A stretch of 64,000 nucleotides of DNA. It comes from Lepus europaeus (lineage: Eukaryota > Chordata > Mammalia > Lagomorpha > Leporidae). Each line of letters begins with the position of its first letter. The first letter of the stretch is position 1. The DNA is taken from contig NC_084835.1 of NCBI RefSeq assembly GCF_033115175.1, forward strand, positions 25,563,858 through 25,627,857, given 5' to 3'. The translations under genes and the position numbers were made by a program. Of the stretch, positions 41,828 to 52,480 are shown piece after piece. Below the pieces are notes generated by a model. The model did no database searches and was not told where the DNA came from. It worked only from the letters and a program-made list of their open reading frames with translations.

Positions 41828-41970
41828 TTCTTTAAGATTTTTTTTTATTTATTTATTTGAAAAACAGAGTTACAGAGAGAGGTGGAAAGACAGAGAGAGA
41901 TCTTCTATCTCCTGGTTCACTTCCCAAGTGAACACACAATGGCTGGGGCTGGGTCAGGTTCAAGCTAGAG
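41828..41970 (-). mobile_element. CSINE, minus, 3' fragment
   Basis: Tttatttatttatttgaaaaacagag, ctatctcctggttcacttccc, ends at ctgggtcaggttcaagc. Runs into a GGA-rich stretch. Confidence 0.82.
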
Positions 41971-42281
41971 CCCAGGAAGCAGAGGCAGAGGATGGGGGAT
42001 GAAGGGAGGGAAGGAGGAAGGGGGAGGTCTTCCATCTGCTGGTTCTCCCCAAATGGCTGCAACGGCTGGAGCTGGGCCAGTCTGAAGCCAGGAACCAGGA
42101 GCTTCCTCCAGGTCTCCTATGCGGGTGCAGGGGCCTAAGCACTTCGACCATTTCCCACTGCTTTTTCCAGGCCATTAGCAGGGAGCTGGATTGTAGGTGG
42201 AGCCACCTGGACTCGAACCATCCATATGGGATGCCAGTGTCATACATGGAGGCTTAACCTACTATGCCACACGCTGGCCCC
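41971..42281 (-). mobile_element. CSINE, type B, minus
   Basis: GGA-rich start (agggaggaagg), then cttccatctgctggttc to head ctatgccacacgctggcccc. The usual A/T tail is missing because it is fused to the fragment on its left. Confidence 0.87.
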
Positions 42282-42310
42282 ATTTTGTTAACTTTTTAGA
42301 ATAAATTTCT

Positions 42311-42669
42311 TTTCTTTCTTTCTTTCTTTTTTTTTTTTTTTTGACAGGCAGAGTGGACAGTGAGAGAGAGACAGAGAGAAAGGTCTTCCTTTTTCTGTTG
42401 GTTCACCCTCCAATGGCCGCCGCGGTTGGCGTGCTGCAGCCGGCGCGCCACGCTGATCCGATGGCAGGAGCCAGGTGCTTCTCCTGGTCTCCCATGGGGT
42501 GCAGGGCCCAAGCACTTGGGCCATCGTCCACTGCACTCCCGGGCCACAGCAGAGAGCTGGCCTGGAAGAGGGGCAACTGGGACAGAATCCGGTGCCCCGA
42601 CCAGGACTAGAACCTGGTATGCCGGCGCCGCAAGGTGGAGGATTAGCCTGTTAAGCCACGGCGCCGACC
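42311..42669 (-). mobile_element. CSINE, type A, minus
   Basis: CTTT/T tail, gacaggcagagtggacagtgag, CpG-rich middle, head gttaagccacggcgccgacc. Perfect target duplication tagaataaatttct (42,297-42,310 / 42,670-42,683). Young. Confidence 0.95.
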
Positions 42670-42683
42670 TAGAATAAATTTCT

Positions 42684-43027
42684 ACCAATAGAATTTCTGT
42701 TGTCAAAGATTATGTATGTCTCCTAAGATATAAATTTATATTTCTCTTTTAACACTGAATCTTATCAGTATTTTTAATCTTTGCCAATTTGAAGCCCAGA
42801 TAACTAATTTTCATTTACATTTCCTAATTGAGGAAGATAGCCATGTTTTCAAGTATTTATTTCAAATATATATATATAATTTTTATGTGTTTTGCCAACT
42901 TTTTTGCTAGACTAATATAGTTTTGTTGATGTGAGAGTTGTTTGACTAACAAGGAGATTAATTTTGCCTGTTATATTATTATAGCAGCTCACATAGTGTA
43001 TACTTACTCTCAGATACCACACTCTAC
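42684..43027. other. AT-rich unique sequence
   Basis: No assigned repeat; possibly an old L1 scrap. No exon seen. Confidence 0.35.
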
Positions 43028-43041
43028 TGTAGTGATTTTCT

Positions 43042-43374
43042 TTTTTTTTTTTTTTGACAGGCAGAGTGGATAGTGAGAGAGAGAGACAGAGAGAGAAAGG
43101 TCTTCCTTTTTGCCGTTGGTTCACCCTCCAATGGCCGCTGCGGCCGGCGCATCTCGCTGATCCGAAGCCAGGAGCCAGGCGCTTCTCCTGGCCTCCCATG
43201 TGGGTGCAGGGCCCAAGTACTTGGGCCATCCTCCACTGCCTTCCCGGGCCATAGCAGAGAGCTGGCCTGGAAGAGGGGCAACCGGGATAGAATCCAGTGC
43301 CCCAACCGGGACTAGAACCCGGTGTGCCGGCGCCGCAAGGTGGAGGATTAGCCTGTTAAGCCACGGCGCCGGCC
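43042..43374 (-). mobile_element. CSINE, type A, minus
   Basis: T tail, gacaggcagagtggatagtgag, head gttaagccacggcgccggcc. Perfect 14-bp target duplication tgtagtgattttct (43,028-43,041 / 43,375-43,388). Young. Confidence 0.96.
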
Positions 43375-43399
43375 TGTAGTGATTTTCTAACAGCTCTAT

Positions 43400-43540
43400 A
43401 TGAATGTACTGTTACTGTCAGTATTATTGCTCAGTGAGTGAAATGAAATCCAAAGAGTAAGTCTTGCCCCAGGTCAGAGCTGCGATTAAAGTCATAGGGT
43501 TGAACATCAGTCTGCCCCATTAATACTTACATTACATGGC
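43400..43540 (-). mobile_element. Possible MIR, minus
   Basis: Ttgccccaggtcagagctgcgatt and nearby text fit a worn reverse MIR; weak. Confidence 0.35.
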
Positions 43541-43648
43541 CCCTCATGCATTCCACTTTCAGAATATTGCTTTCTCTTTGTCCTCCTGAAGAGATGGTCT
43601 TCATTTTTTTTTTAAGCCAATCCCTTCCAGTTGGGTTTTATATATTTC

Positions 43649-43712
43649 TCTCCCTCCCTCCCTCTCTCCCTCCCTCTCTCTCTCTCTCTCTCTATCTTTC
43701 TTTCTTTCTTTC
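43649..43712. repeat. CT/CCCT-rich tract
   Basis: Tctccctccctccctc, then CT and CTTT units, running into the T-rich tail of the following minus SINE. Confidence 0.85.
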
Positions 43713-44031
43713 TTTTTTTAAATATTTGAAAGTCAGAGTTACAGAGAGAAAGGGAGGGAGGGAGAGGGAGAGGTCTTCATCCGTTGGTTCATTCCCCAGT
43801 TGGCTGCAATAGCCGGAGCTGCGCCTATCTGAAGCCAGGAGCCTGGAGCTTCTTCCGGGTCTCCCATGTGGGTGCAGGGGTCCAAGGACTTGGGCCATCT
43901 TCTACTGCTTTCCCAGGCCACAGCAGAGAGCTGAATCAGAAGTGGAGCAGCCGGGACTTGAACTGGCGCCCATATGGGATGCTGGCACTGTAGGTGGTGG
44001 CTTTACCTGCTGTGCCACAGCACCGGCCCCT
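43713..44031 (-). mobile_element. CSINE, type B, minus
   Basis: Aaatatttgaaagtcagagttacag, GGGA tract, head cctgctgtgccacagcaccggcccc. Almost consensus middle. Confidence 0.92.
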
Positions 44032-44127
44032 CCTGTTTCTTTCTTAACCTTGTTTTATCAGTTACCTGCTTTTTAGTATCTTCCTAAACTCTACTCCCCC
44101 GCTTTTAAAATCTACATAAAGGATAAA

Positions 44128-44443
44128 ATGGCAGGTGCTGAGGCACAGTGGGTTAATCCATGGCCTGCAGCACTGGCATCCTATTTGGGTGTTGGCTCGA
44201 GTCTTAGCTGCTCCACTTCTGATACAGCTCTCTGCTAGTTTGCCTGGGAAATCAGCAGAGGATAGCCCAAGTGCTTGAGTCCTTGCACCTATCTGGGAGA
44301 CCCAGAAGAAACTCTTGGCTCCTGGGTTTGGCCTTGCCCAGCCCTGGTCATTGTAGTCATTTGGAGAGTGAATCAGTAGATGGGAAGATCTTTCTCTGTC
44401 TGTAACTCTGCCTTTCAAATAAATAAATAAGTCTTTATTAAAA
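44128..44443 (+). mobile_element. CSINE, type B
   Basis: Head atggcaggtgctgaggcacagtggg; tail gcctttcaaataaataaataag. Flanks ggataaaatg / gagataaaatg. Confidence 0.9.
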
Positions 44444-44753
44444 GGAAAAGAGATAAAATGCCATCAACATTGTTTAGTTCTGGGCCTCTTCTGCTATGCC
44501 TTGCCTTCCTTTTCCTGGCTGTTTTATCTGAAGTTTAGTTTTAGTGCCATTTCTTCCTTGCTTTTTCTATGTCTCTTAATCCTTTGTTGCCTAGCTTTAG
44601 GTTCTGCATTTTTCCTGAACAATATTTCTGAGTTCCTCGTGGTCTGGAGCAAGGATTTATTTCTTGATACTTTTTTTTTTCTTATTCTGACTAAAATCCT
44701 CCTCCCTATTATGCTTACTGGAAGAGAAGCTACAAGGGTGGGCTTTTTATTAT
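44444..44753. other. Unique sequence
   Basis: No confident repeat; ends in the target site of the next SINE. Confidence 0.35.
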
Positions 44754-44764
44754 GGAAAATTACA

Positions 44765-45031
44765 AGGCTCCGGATTCTGTCCCGGTTGCCCCTCTTCCAG
44801 GCCAGCTCTCTGCTATGGCCTGGGAAGGCAGTGGAGGATGGCCCAAGTCCTTGGGCCCTGCACCCCATGGGAGACCAGGATAAGCACCTGGCTCCTGCCT
44901 TTGGATCAGCGCGGTGCACCGGCTGCAGCGGCCATTGGAGGGTGAACCAACGGGAAAGGAAGACCCCTCTCTCTCTCTGTCTCTCTCTCACTGCCCACTC
45001 TGCCTGTCAAAAAAAAGAAAAAAAAAAAAAA
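44765..45031 (+). mobile_element. CSINE, type A, 5'-truncated
   Basis: Starts at gctccggattctgtcccgg, missing about 90 bp of head; tail cctgtc plus A-rich. Target duplication gaaaattacaa (44,754-44,764 / 45,032-45,042), so it was truncated at insertion. Confidence 0.92.
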
Positions 45032-45218
45032 GAAAATTACAAACATATATAACAGTATAGAGTACATTATAATGAACCTTCCTGTATCACCCAATTCCAA
45101 AATTTATTAACACTTCCTCAATTTTTCAAAGTGCTCCCCACCTTTTTTGTTGTTGTTGGCGTATTTTAAAGGTAAATTGCAGATATTGTCACTGAATATT
45201 TGGCTCGCTCATGAGAAT

Positions 45219-45531
45219 TTTTTTTAAAAAGATTTATTTATTTATTTGAAAGGCAGAGTTAGAGGCAGAGGCACAGAGAGAGAAGGTCTTCCATTTGCTG
45301 GTTCACTCCCCAAATGCCTGCAGCTGGACCATTCCAAAAGCCAGGAGCTTCTTCCAGATCTTCTATGTGGGTGCAGGGCCCCAAGCAATTGAGCCATCTG
45401 CTGCTGCTTTTCCCAGGCACATTAGCAGAAAGCTGGATTGGAAGTGGAGCAGCCAGGACTTAAATCAGTGCCCATATGGGATGCTGGCATTGGAGATGGC
45501 AGCTTTACCCACTATGCCACAGTGCTGGCCC
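45219..45531 (-). mobile_element. CSINE, type B, minus
   Basis: Aaaaagatttatttatttatttgaaaggcag, head cactatgccacagtgctggcccc. Followed by aagaattta, similar to gagaattttt before the tail. Confidence 0.92.
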
Positions 45532-45544
45532 CAAGAATTTATTT

Positions 45545-45593
45545 ATTTATTTATTTTAAAGATTTATTTGAAAGAGCTACACAGAGAGAGGAG

Positions 45594-45631
<38 letters not shown>

Positions 45632-45882
45632 CTTCCACCTGATGGTTCATTCCCCAGTTGGCTGCAATGGCTAGAGCTGCAGCCATCCAAAGCCAGGAGC
45701 TTTTTCCAGGTCTCCCACGTGGGTGCAGGGGCTCAAGGACTTGGGCCATCCTCTACTGCTTTCTCAGGCCATAGCAGAGAGCTGGATCGGAAGTGGAGCA
45801 GCCAGGTCTTAAACAGGTGCCCATATGGGATGCCGGCACTTCAGGCCAGGGCGTTAACCCACTGCACCACAGCACTGGCTCC
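45545..45882 (-). mobile_element. CSINE, type B, minus
   Basis: Attttaaagatttatttgaaagag, GA tract, head ccactgcaccacagcactggctcc. Flanked by aagaatttattt (45,533) and aagaatttattt (45,885). Confidence 0.92.
45599..45629. repeat. (GA)n microsatellite
   Basis: About 15 GA units inside a minus CSINE. Confidence 0.9.
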
Positions 45883-46049
45883 ACAAGAATTTATTTTTTA
45901 AGCATCACTTTCCTACTATTTTCTCCTCAAATAAAAATTAACAGTATTTCCTTAAAAGAGAATACTGACTTTTTAATCTAGAACCTGATACCTGCTTTTC
46001 AGCTTGGGTAGTTTACAAGCTTGTGTTCTCATCTTTTTTTTTTTTTTCT

Positions 46050-46400
46050 TTTTAAAAATTTATTTTTAAATTTTAGATGAGTATGTAATACATGCACATT
46101 TGTAAGGGGTACGGCAGCTTTCAACACCTATATAACTTATACTGAACAGATCAGGTTTCTCATTTCTGTACCTTTTTTGTGTTTGGAGCCTGCTGACTCT
46201 TCTGTTCCAGTTCTTTATGCTGGATATGGTCCACCATTGCGACCTGTAGTCACCACCATGGTGCTGCAAAACTGCAGAACCTGTTAAATTCGCCATACTA
46301 TGTTCAGTATTCATTGTTCATCCCTATCACTTGCTACCCCTCCAGCTTCTGGTAATTATGATTAAATTCAAATCCTACATATATGTACATAGATATAGGG
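46050..46400 (-). mobile_element. Old L1 3' UTR, antisense
   Basis: Phrases such as ttttagatgagtatgtaatac, tagtcaccaccatggtgctg and cccctccagcttctggtaat fit the reversed 3' UTR of ancient L1. It lacks a usable frame. Confidence 0.55.
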
Positions 46401-46509
46401 ATACAGGATTGTGTTCTCATCTTGAACTGTGGTGAGGATAACAATGATAGTCTTGCCTAGCAGGTGTCTCACACAGCACTTTACCTGCAGAGGGGAGCAG
46501 ATATTTTCT

Positions 46510-46816
46510 TTCTTTTTTTTTTTTGACAGGCAGAGTGGATAGTGAGAGAGAGAGACAGAGAGAAAGGTCTTCCTTTTTGCCGTTGGTTCACCCTCCAATG
46601 GCCGCTGCGGCTGGCGCATCGCGCTGATCCGAAGCCAGGAGCCAGGTGCTTCTCCTGGTCTCCCATGTGGGTGCAGGGCTCAAGGACTTGGGCCATCTTC
46701 CACTGCACTCCCGGGCCATAGCAGAGAGCTGGCCTGGAAGAGGGGCAACCGGGATAGAACCCGGTGTGCCGGCGCCACAAGGCAGAGGATTAGCCTGTTA
46801 AGCCACGGCGCTGGCC
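46510..46816 (-). mobile_element. CSINE, type A, minus, small deletion
   Basis: T tail, gacaggcagagtggatagtgag, head gttaagccacggcgctggcc. A 25-30 bp gap at about 46,757 fuses gggatagaa to cccggtgtgcc. Confidence 0.93.
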
Positions 46817-46825
46817 CAGATTTTT

Positions 46826-47196
46826 TTTTTTTTTAATTTTTTTGTTTTTATTTATTTTTTATTTTTTACAGGCAGAGTGGACAGTGAGAGAGAGAGACAG
46901 AGAGAAAGGTCTTCCTTTTGCCGTTGGTTCACCCTCCAATGGCCGCCGCGGTAGGCGCGCTGCGGCCAGCGCACCGCGCTGATCCGATGGCAGGAGCCAG
47001 GTGCTTCTCCTGGTCTCCCATGTGGGTGCAGGGCCCAAGCACTTGGGCCATCCTCCACTGCACTCCCTGGCCACAGCAGAGAGCTGGCCTGGAAGAGGGG
47101 CAACCGGGACAGGATCGGTGCCCCGACCGGGACTAGAACCCGGTGTGCCGGCGCCGCAAGGCGGAGGATTAGCCTAGTGAGCCGCGGCGCCGGCCT
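46826..47196 (-). mobile_element. CSINE, type A, minus
   Basis: T-rich tail to 46,867, acaggcagagtggacagtgag, very CpG-rich middle, head agtgagccgcggcgccggcc. Flanked by ggcccagattttt (46,813) and ggcccaggtattttt (47,198), so it landed at the head of the previous SINE. Confidence 0.94.
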
Positions 47197-47307
47197 TGGC
47201 CCAGGTATTTTTAACACCTGAAAGTCAGCTAAAGAAGAAACACTGAACTTGGCTTCTAGAATCCTTTACTTGTCTTGATTTTCTACCTGCCTATCATATG
47301 TGCCTTT

Positions 47308-47642
47308 TATTTTTATTTTTTTAAAGATTTATTTACTTATTTGAAAGGTAGAGTTACAAGCAGAGAGAAGGAGAGACAGAGAGAGAGAGGTCTTCTATCC
47401 ACTGGTTCACTCCCTAAATGGCTGCAACAGCAAGAACCAGGCTGATCAGGAACCAGAAGCTTCTTCCCAGTCTCCCATGCAAGTGCAGAGGGCCAAGCAC
47501 TTGGGCCATGTTCCACTGCTTTCCCAGGCCATAGCAGAGAGCTGGATCAGAAGTGGAGCAGCTGGGACTTGAACTGGCAGCCATATGGGGTGCAAGTGCC
47601 ACAGGCAGAGGCTTAACTTACTGTGCTACAGCACTAGCCCCT
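47308..47642 (-). mobile_element. CSINE, type B, minus
   Basis: Tttttttaaagatttatttacttatttg tail, head actgtgctacagcactagcccc. Target duplication atgtgccttttattt / atgtgccttttaaaa. Confidence 0.92.
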
Positions 47643-47807
47643 AGATGTGCCTTTTAAAAATACCATCCTATTCTAGATGTGGATGTAAACCAATGCTGTT
47701 GTTTTCTTCTTGTGTTACCTCAGTCTGGTCCTTAGAGTTACAGCTTTTCCCTCTCTCCTCTTTAGGTTATCTAAGGGATAACCTAATCCTGGTTTGCTTG
47801 TTTGTTT

Positions 47808-48096
47808 CTTTTTAAAGATTTATTGATTTGAAAGGTAGACTGAGGAAGCTATCTTCCATTTACTGGTTCACTGTCCAAATGGCTGCAACAGCCAGAAGCC
47901 AAGCCAGGAGCCTGGATTTCCATCCGAGTCTCCCACATGAGTGGCAGGATTCTAAGTACTTGAGCATCTTCTGTTGATTTTCTGGGTACATTAGCAAAGA
48001 GATGTTTTAGAAATGGAGCAGCCGGGATTTGAACTGGTTCGCTGATATGTGATGCTGGTATCACAGGCAGTGGCTTAACCTGCTGTGCCACAATGC
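47808..48096 (-). mobile_element. CSINE, older, minus
   Basis: Ttttaaagatttattgatttgaaagg, ccatttactggttcactgtcc, head aacctgctgtgccacaatgc. Confidence 0.85.
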
Positions 48097-48188
48097 AGAA
48101 ATGTCTCACTCTGCAAATCTGAAATCACATCCATTATCCTGACCCTTAAGCCAGTTTTTACTCCTCTAGGCTGTCCTTTCCTGGGAAA

Positions 48189-48267
48189 GGGGCCAGCACC
48201 GTGGCGTAGAAGGTTGAGCCTCTACCTGAAGTGCCAGCACCCATATGGGCACTAGTTCAAGTCCCTA
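48189..48267 (+). mobile_element. CSINE, type B, head fragment
   Basis: Ggggccagcaccgtggcgtag to actagttcaagtccc only. Fused directly to the head of a minus copy. Confidence 0.85.
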
Positions 48268-48286
48268 TGCCACAATGCTGGCCCCA
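48268..48286 (-). mobile_element. CSINE, minus, head scrap
   Basis: Tgccacaatgctggcccc, the reverse of a SINE head, completing a small fold-back with the fragment on its left. Confidence 0.75.
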
Positions 48287-48298
48287 AATATTTATAAT

Positions 48299-48332
48299 TT
48301 TTTAAAAATATACATTTATTTGAGAGAATTAT

Positions 48333-48385
<53 letters not shown>

Positions 48386-48618
48386 TCTTCCATATTTTGG
48401 TTCATTCCTCAAATGGCCACAACGGTCTGATCTAGACCAATTCACAGCCAGGAGCCAGAAGTCAGGAGCTTCTTCCAGGTCTCCTCCATGGGTGCAGGGT
48501 CCCAAGCCATTAGCAGGGAGCTGGATCAGAAGTGGAGTAGCCAAATCTCAAACTGGCACCCATATGGGATGCTGGCCCCATAAGCAGAGGCTCAACATTT
48601 CGTGCCATGGTGTGGCCC
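48299..48618 (-). mobile_element. CSINE, type B, minus
   Basis: Aaaaatatacatttatttgagag, CA and GA tracts, head cgtgccatggtgtggcccc. Flanked by tataatttttt (48,292) and tataattttttt (48,620). Confidence 0.88.
48333..48374. repeat. (CA)n-(GA)n microsatellite
   Basis: CA units followed by about 14 GA units within the SINE 3' region. Confidence 0.9.
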
Positions 48619-48684
48619 CTATAATTTTTTTGATGCTTCTTATACAATACTGTTGTAAAAATAATCTTAAAAATTTGCTGTATT

Positions 48685-49022
48685 GGCTAGCACCGCGGCT
48701 CACTAGGCTAATCCTCTGCCTGCGGCGCCGGCACACCAGGTTCTAGTCCCGGTTGGGGCGCCAGTTCTGTCCCAGTTGCTCCTCTTCCAGGCCAGCTCTC
48801 TGCTGTGGCCCGGGAGTGCAGTGGAGGATGGCCCAGGTCCTTGGGCCCTGCACCTGCGTGGGAGACCAGGAGGAAGCACCTGGCTCCTGGCTTCGGATTG
48901 GCACAGCGTGCCAGCCGCAATGCACCGGCCGTGGCGGCCACTTGAGGGGTGAAGCAATGGAAAAAGGAAGACCTTTCTGTCTCTCTCTCTCACTGTCTAG
49001 CTCTGCCTGTCCAAAAAAAAAA
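48685..49022 (+). mobile_element. CSINE, type A
   Basis: Head ggctagcaccgcggctcactagg; tail cctgtcc plus A run. Target duplication aaatttgctgtatt (48,671-48,684) / aaattgctgtatt (49,023-49,035). Confidence 0.95.
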
Positions 49023-49035
49023 AAATTGCTGTATT

Positions 49036-49299
49036 AAAATTTCTTCCTGAAATTTGCTCTCCACTATCTATTTTATGTTGTTAGAAATGATGTTCTTAAA
49101 TGAGTCAGAAGCCTCTTTGGCGGGGCCATCTCTTTTATATGTTGGCAGATTTGCTTGTGAACCTCACCAGTTTACCAATTTACCAGTTGACCTATCTGAT
49201 GGTATAACTCCTCCATCAGAGATTTGTGACCTGATCTCATCTCCTATTGCTGTAAATGTTCATCTGCTGACTGTGTAGTGGATATTTCAGATTAAATGT
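49036..49299. other. Unique sequence with a 74-codon ORF
   Basis: Frame at 49,054-49,278 on the plus strand; composition is less biased than the SINE frames, but no family or splice sites are recognised. Confidence 0.3.
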
Positions 49300-49533
49300 T
49301 AAAAAAAATTTTTTTGGATATTTGAAGAAGACCTCTTTTAATCAAAATCAGGGCCAGGCCAAAACCAGGAGTCTGGAATGCCGTCTAGTTGGGCTGTCAT
49401 CTACTGCTTTCTCAGGCACATTAGCAGGGCGCTGGATTGGAAGCAGAGCAGCTGGGATTCAAACCAGCACTCCATTGTAAAATGCTGCACCATAAGCAGC
49501 AATTTAACCTGCTGCACCACAGTGCTGCCCCCC
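49300..49533 (-). mobile_element. CSINE, minus, internally deleted
   Basis: Short worn tail, ggccaggccaaaaccaggag, head cctgctgcaccacagtgctgcc. The GA tract and start of the body are lost. Confidence 0.8.
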
Positions 49534-50169
49534 ATGGCAGTATCTTAAAGACCATATCCATGTTGAGGGCATTTTGGCCAAGTGTTTCTTCTACTATTCC
49601 ATAGGCGAACAGCAAAGAATGCCTTGTGAAGTATATAGTAAGTAAATTCCTTATGAGAAGTCAACTGTGTAACAGCAGCATCTGCAAAGTAGCTGATTGT
49701 AGTAGAAACTTACTTTTTCACATTTAATGTGTCTAAATTTTGTCTGATTTCCCCTCCAGAGTAAATCTATCCAGTTTCCTAACCTCTAGTAAGGAATCTT
49801 AAAGCTTAATGAGTGTAGAGCATTTGGCTCTTCCATAAGTCTTTCCCCTGGCTTCCTGGAGAATATTTAAGTGTCTTATACTTGATAACTCTTTGCCTCT
49901 GCTGATTGCTTCAGATCCAAGCTGATAGATTCCAGAGCCCCTTTCACTTCCAGTCTTAACTATGGGTGGGCCTTTCTGTGTGGGTTATTCTGGCTATCTC
50001 TGAGTTCTTTCCTTCTGTACTATTTTATGCACCATTATTTGTAGAATTGGTATATCCAGTTTTGTCTGAGAGGAATGCTGGTCTTGGGCCAATTTTTTAC
50101 TTAACTGTTGGGTAAAAATGTATTCCAGCTCCAGAGATGAGTTCTCAGAAACCAATTTTATTTGTTTAG
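49534..50169. other. Unique sequence
   Basis: No repeat or exon recognised. Confidence 0.4.
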
Positions 50170-50179
50170 AAAACAGCAC

Positions 50180-50508
50180 TTAAAAAAAAAAAAAAAAGAT
50201 TATTTATTTCAAGGGCAGAAGCAGAGAGAAAGAGAGAGAATCTTCGAAAACTTTCATCTGCTGTTTTACTCCCCAAATGGCTGCAATGTCCAGGGCTGAT
50301 CCAGGCTGAAGCCAGGAGCCAGGAGCTTCTTCCAGGTCTCCCATGTGGGTGCAGGGGCCCAACACTTGGACCGTCTTCTGCTTCTTTTTCAGGCACATCA
50401 GCAGAGAACTGGATTGGAAATGGAGTAGCTGGGACTTGAACCTGCATCCATATGAGATGCTGGCATTGCAGGTGGTGGCTTTACCCGTTCTACCACAGCG
50501 CTGGCCCC
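50180..50508 (-). mobile_element. CSINE, type B, minus
   Basis: Aaaaagattatttatttcaaggg tail, head ttctaccacagcgctggcccc. Perfect target duplication aaaacagcac (50,170-50,179 / 50,509-50,518). Confidence 0.94.
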
Positions 50509-50518
50509 AAAACAGCAC

Positions 50519-51138
50519 ATATTGTGGTGGAAGATATTACACACATATTGGGAATAAAAACAGATTTTGCCTAATGGAACATTGGTTGCCTGTATGACAG
50601 TATAGCAGTCTCAGCTATAGGTGTTTCCAAATGGGCTGGAGCCATGATAAGAATATACATTGTTTTTGTGAGAGACATTGTCAAGTGTGTTTTATGTATA
50701 TGTAGGATTTATTTGTATTGTGGTCTTATGGAGTCCCTGTTACTTTGCTGGGTCAAACGCTGTGTGAATCCTTCCAATCCTTCAGGTGTAGGTGATATTA
50801 CCTCAGTTGTACCAATGAAGAGAAACTAATTAATTTGTTGGAGTTCAGTCATGCTATTAAACCAGGTCTCTGACACCAGAGTTCTCACCCTGTGATATAT
50901 CTACCACCTCCTCAACGGAAGTAAAAGCTGAGCTATGTGTAGCATGTAGTCTTTGGTCTGTGCTGGTATCTGAGGAGGTAGCAGCAGCACCCTAGGCCCT
51001 CGCTAGCAAAACATGGAAAAGGAACCTCATATATCTCTTACTCCCTCATCGAGGCTTGAAGAACAATACCATACTAGCCTAGCTTATTTTATCTCTGAAA
51101 TAGTTCCAAATCTGGCCTTTCCCTAGCCTTTTCTTTTT
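50519..51138. other. Unique sequence with one MIR
   Basis: Apart from the MIR at 50,730-50,905, nothing recognised. Confidence 0.4.
50730..50905 (-). mobile_element. MIR, minus
   Basis: Tgaatccttccaatccttc, gtgatattacctcagttgtaccaatgaag and aaccaggtctctgacaccag follow the order of a reverse MIR. Confidence 0.5.
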
Positions 51139-51445
51139 TTTAAAAAAAAATTTATTTTCATCTACTTAAAGGACAAAGACACACACACACACACACACAG
51201 ATTTTTTTCCATCCACTGGTTTACTTCCAAATGCCCACAACAACCAGGGCTAAAGCCAGGAACCCAGAACTCTATGTGGTTAGCAGGGACCCAACTACTT
51301 GAGCCAGCATCTGCTGCCTCCCAAGATGCATTAGCAGGAAGCTGGGTCAGAAGCAGAAGTGCCAAGATTCCAACTGCCACTGCAATAATGGGATGCCAGT
51401 GTCTCAAGTTATGGCTGAACATACTGTACCACAATGTTTGCCCCT
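51139..51445 (-). mobile_element. CSINE, older, minus
   Basis: Aaatttattttcatctacttaaagg, CA tract (51,180-51,200), head ctgtaccacaatgtttgcccc. Confidence 0.85.
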
Positions 51446-51538
51446 TGCCTGGCTTATTAACTGGGCTTCTGTTTTCTATCCCCTCTTATTCCATCTTACC
51501 CACTTCTTGCAGAAGATTTTTCTTCCATACCAGGTTTT

Positions 51539-51869
51539 TTTTGTTTTTGTTTTTGTTTTTTGACAGGCAGAGCTGGACAGCTGAGAGAGAGACAGAGACA
51601 GAGAGAAAGGTCTTCCTTCCATTGGTTCACTCCCCAAATGGCTGCCAATCCAAAGCCAGGAGCCAGGTGCTTCCTCCAGGTCTCCCATGCAGGTGCAGAG
51701 CCCAAGGACTTGGGCCATCCTCCACTGCACTCCTGGGCTACAGCAGAGAGCTGGACTGGAAGAGGAGCAACCACAACCAAGACAGAATCCGGCGCCCCAA
51801 CTGGGACTAGAACCCGGGGTGCTGGCGCCGCAGGTGGAGGGTTAGCCTAGTGAGCTGCGGCGCTGGCCC
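51539..51869 (-). mobile_element. CSINE, type A, minus
   Basis: GTTTTT-unit tail, gacaggcagagctggacag, head gtgagctgcggcgctggcc. Target duplication cataccaggtttt (51,526-51,538 / 51,870-51,882). Confidence 0.95.
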
Positions 51870-51982
51870 CATACCAGGTTTTGAGTACTAGCAATGTGTT
51901 AAATACTGAGTTCAGGTGTCTTCATAGTATGAATTATATTTAAATTCATTCGCTACTAAATCCTCTAAGAAACTTGGAAGGA

Positions 51983-52325
51983 GGGGCCAGCGCTGTGGCA
52001 TAGTGGGTAAAGCTGCCGCCTGCAGTGCCAGCATCCCATATGGGCGCTGGTTTGAGTCCTGGCTGCTTCACTTCCTATCCAGCTCTCTGCTGTGGCCTGG
52101 GAAAGCAGTAAAAGATGGCCCAAGCCCTTGGGCCCCTGAACCCGTTTGGGAGACCCAGAAGAACCTCCTGGCTCCTGGCTTTGAATCGGCACAGCTCCAG
52201 CTGTTGTAGCCAATTGGGGAGTGAACCAGCAGATGGAAGACCTCTCTCTCTCTGCCTCTGCTTCTCTCCTCTCTCTGTGTAACTCTTTCAAGCAAAATAA
52301 ATAAATCTTAAAAAAGAAAGAAAGA
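51983..52325 (+). mobile_element. CSINE, type B
   Basis: Head ggggccagcgctgtggcatagtggg; tail tcaagcaaaataaataaatc with GAAA units. Perfect target duplication aagaaacttgga (51,967-51,978 / 52,326-52,337). Confidence 0.95.
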
Positions 52326-52334
52326 AAGAAACTT

Positions 52335-52480
52335 GGATGGTAAGGGATACCTCCACTTTACAACTGAGGAAACTGTGGTCCAGAGAGATTCAAGTAACTT
52401 ACTCAAGGTCAGTGGCAGGATGAGTGGGGATTTCTTTCCAGTGTGAAACTACATACACAGTGCTTTTAATGCTCTGAGCC
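52335..52480 (-). mobile_element. MIR, minus
   Basis: Ccactttacaactgaggaaactg, gattcaagtaacttactcaaggtcag: a reverse MIR core. Confidence 0.6.

Larger units (their letters stand above)
45032..46020. mobile_element. Probable ancient L1 3' UTR, interrupted by two SINEs
   Basis: Pieces 45,032-45,218 (tatataacagtatagag, aatgaaccttcctgtatcaccc) and about 45,890-46,020 (aaaaattaacagtatttcc) resemble a familiar old L1 3' UTR stretch. The strand is not certain. Confidence 0.5.

Noticed and set aside
44501..45052. 183-codon ORF with hydrophobic N-terminal part
   Set aside because: The second half is a type A SINE ending in a Lys-rich poly(A) translation, and the first half is T-rich unique or old LINE DNA.
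46826..47196. Apparent second CpG island
   Set aside because: The CpG content is that of a young type A SINE (similar at 16,304-16,656, 33,542-33,852, 42,311-42,669 and 43,042-43,374), not a promoter.
49054..49278. 74-codon ORF in unique DNA
   Set aside because: Looks somewhat protein-like, but no similarity, promoter or splice evidence; length is compatible with chance.
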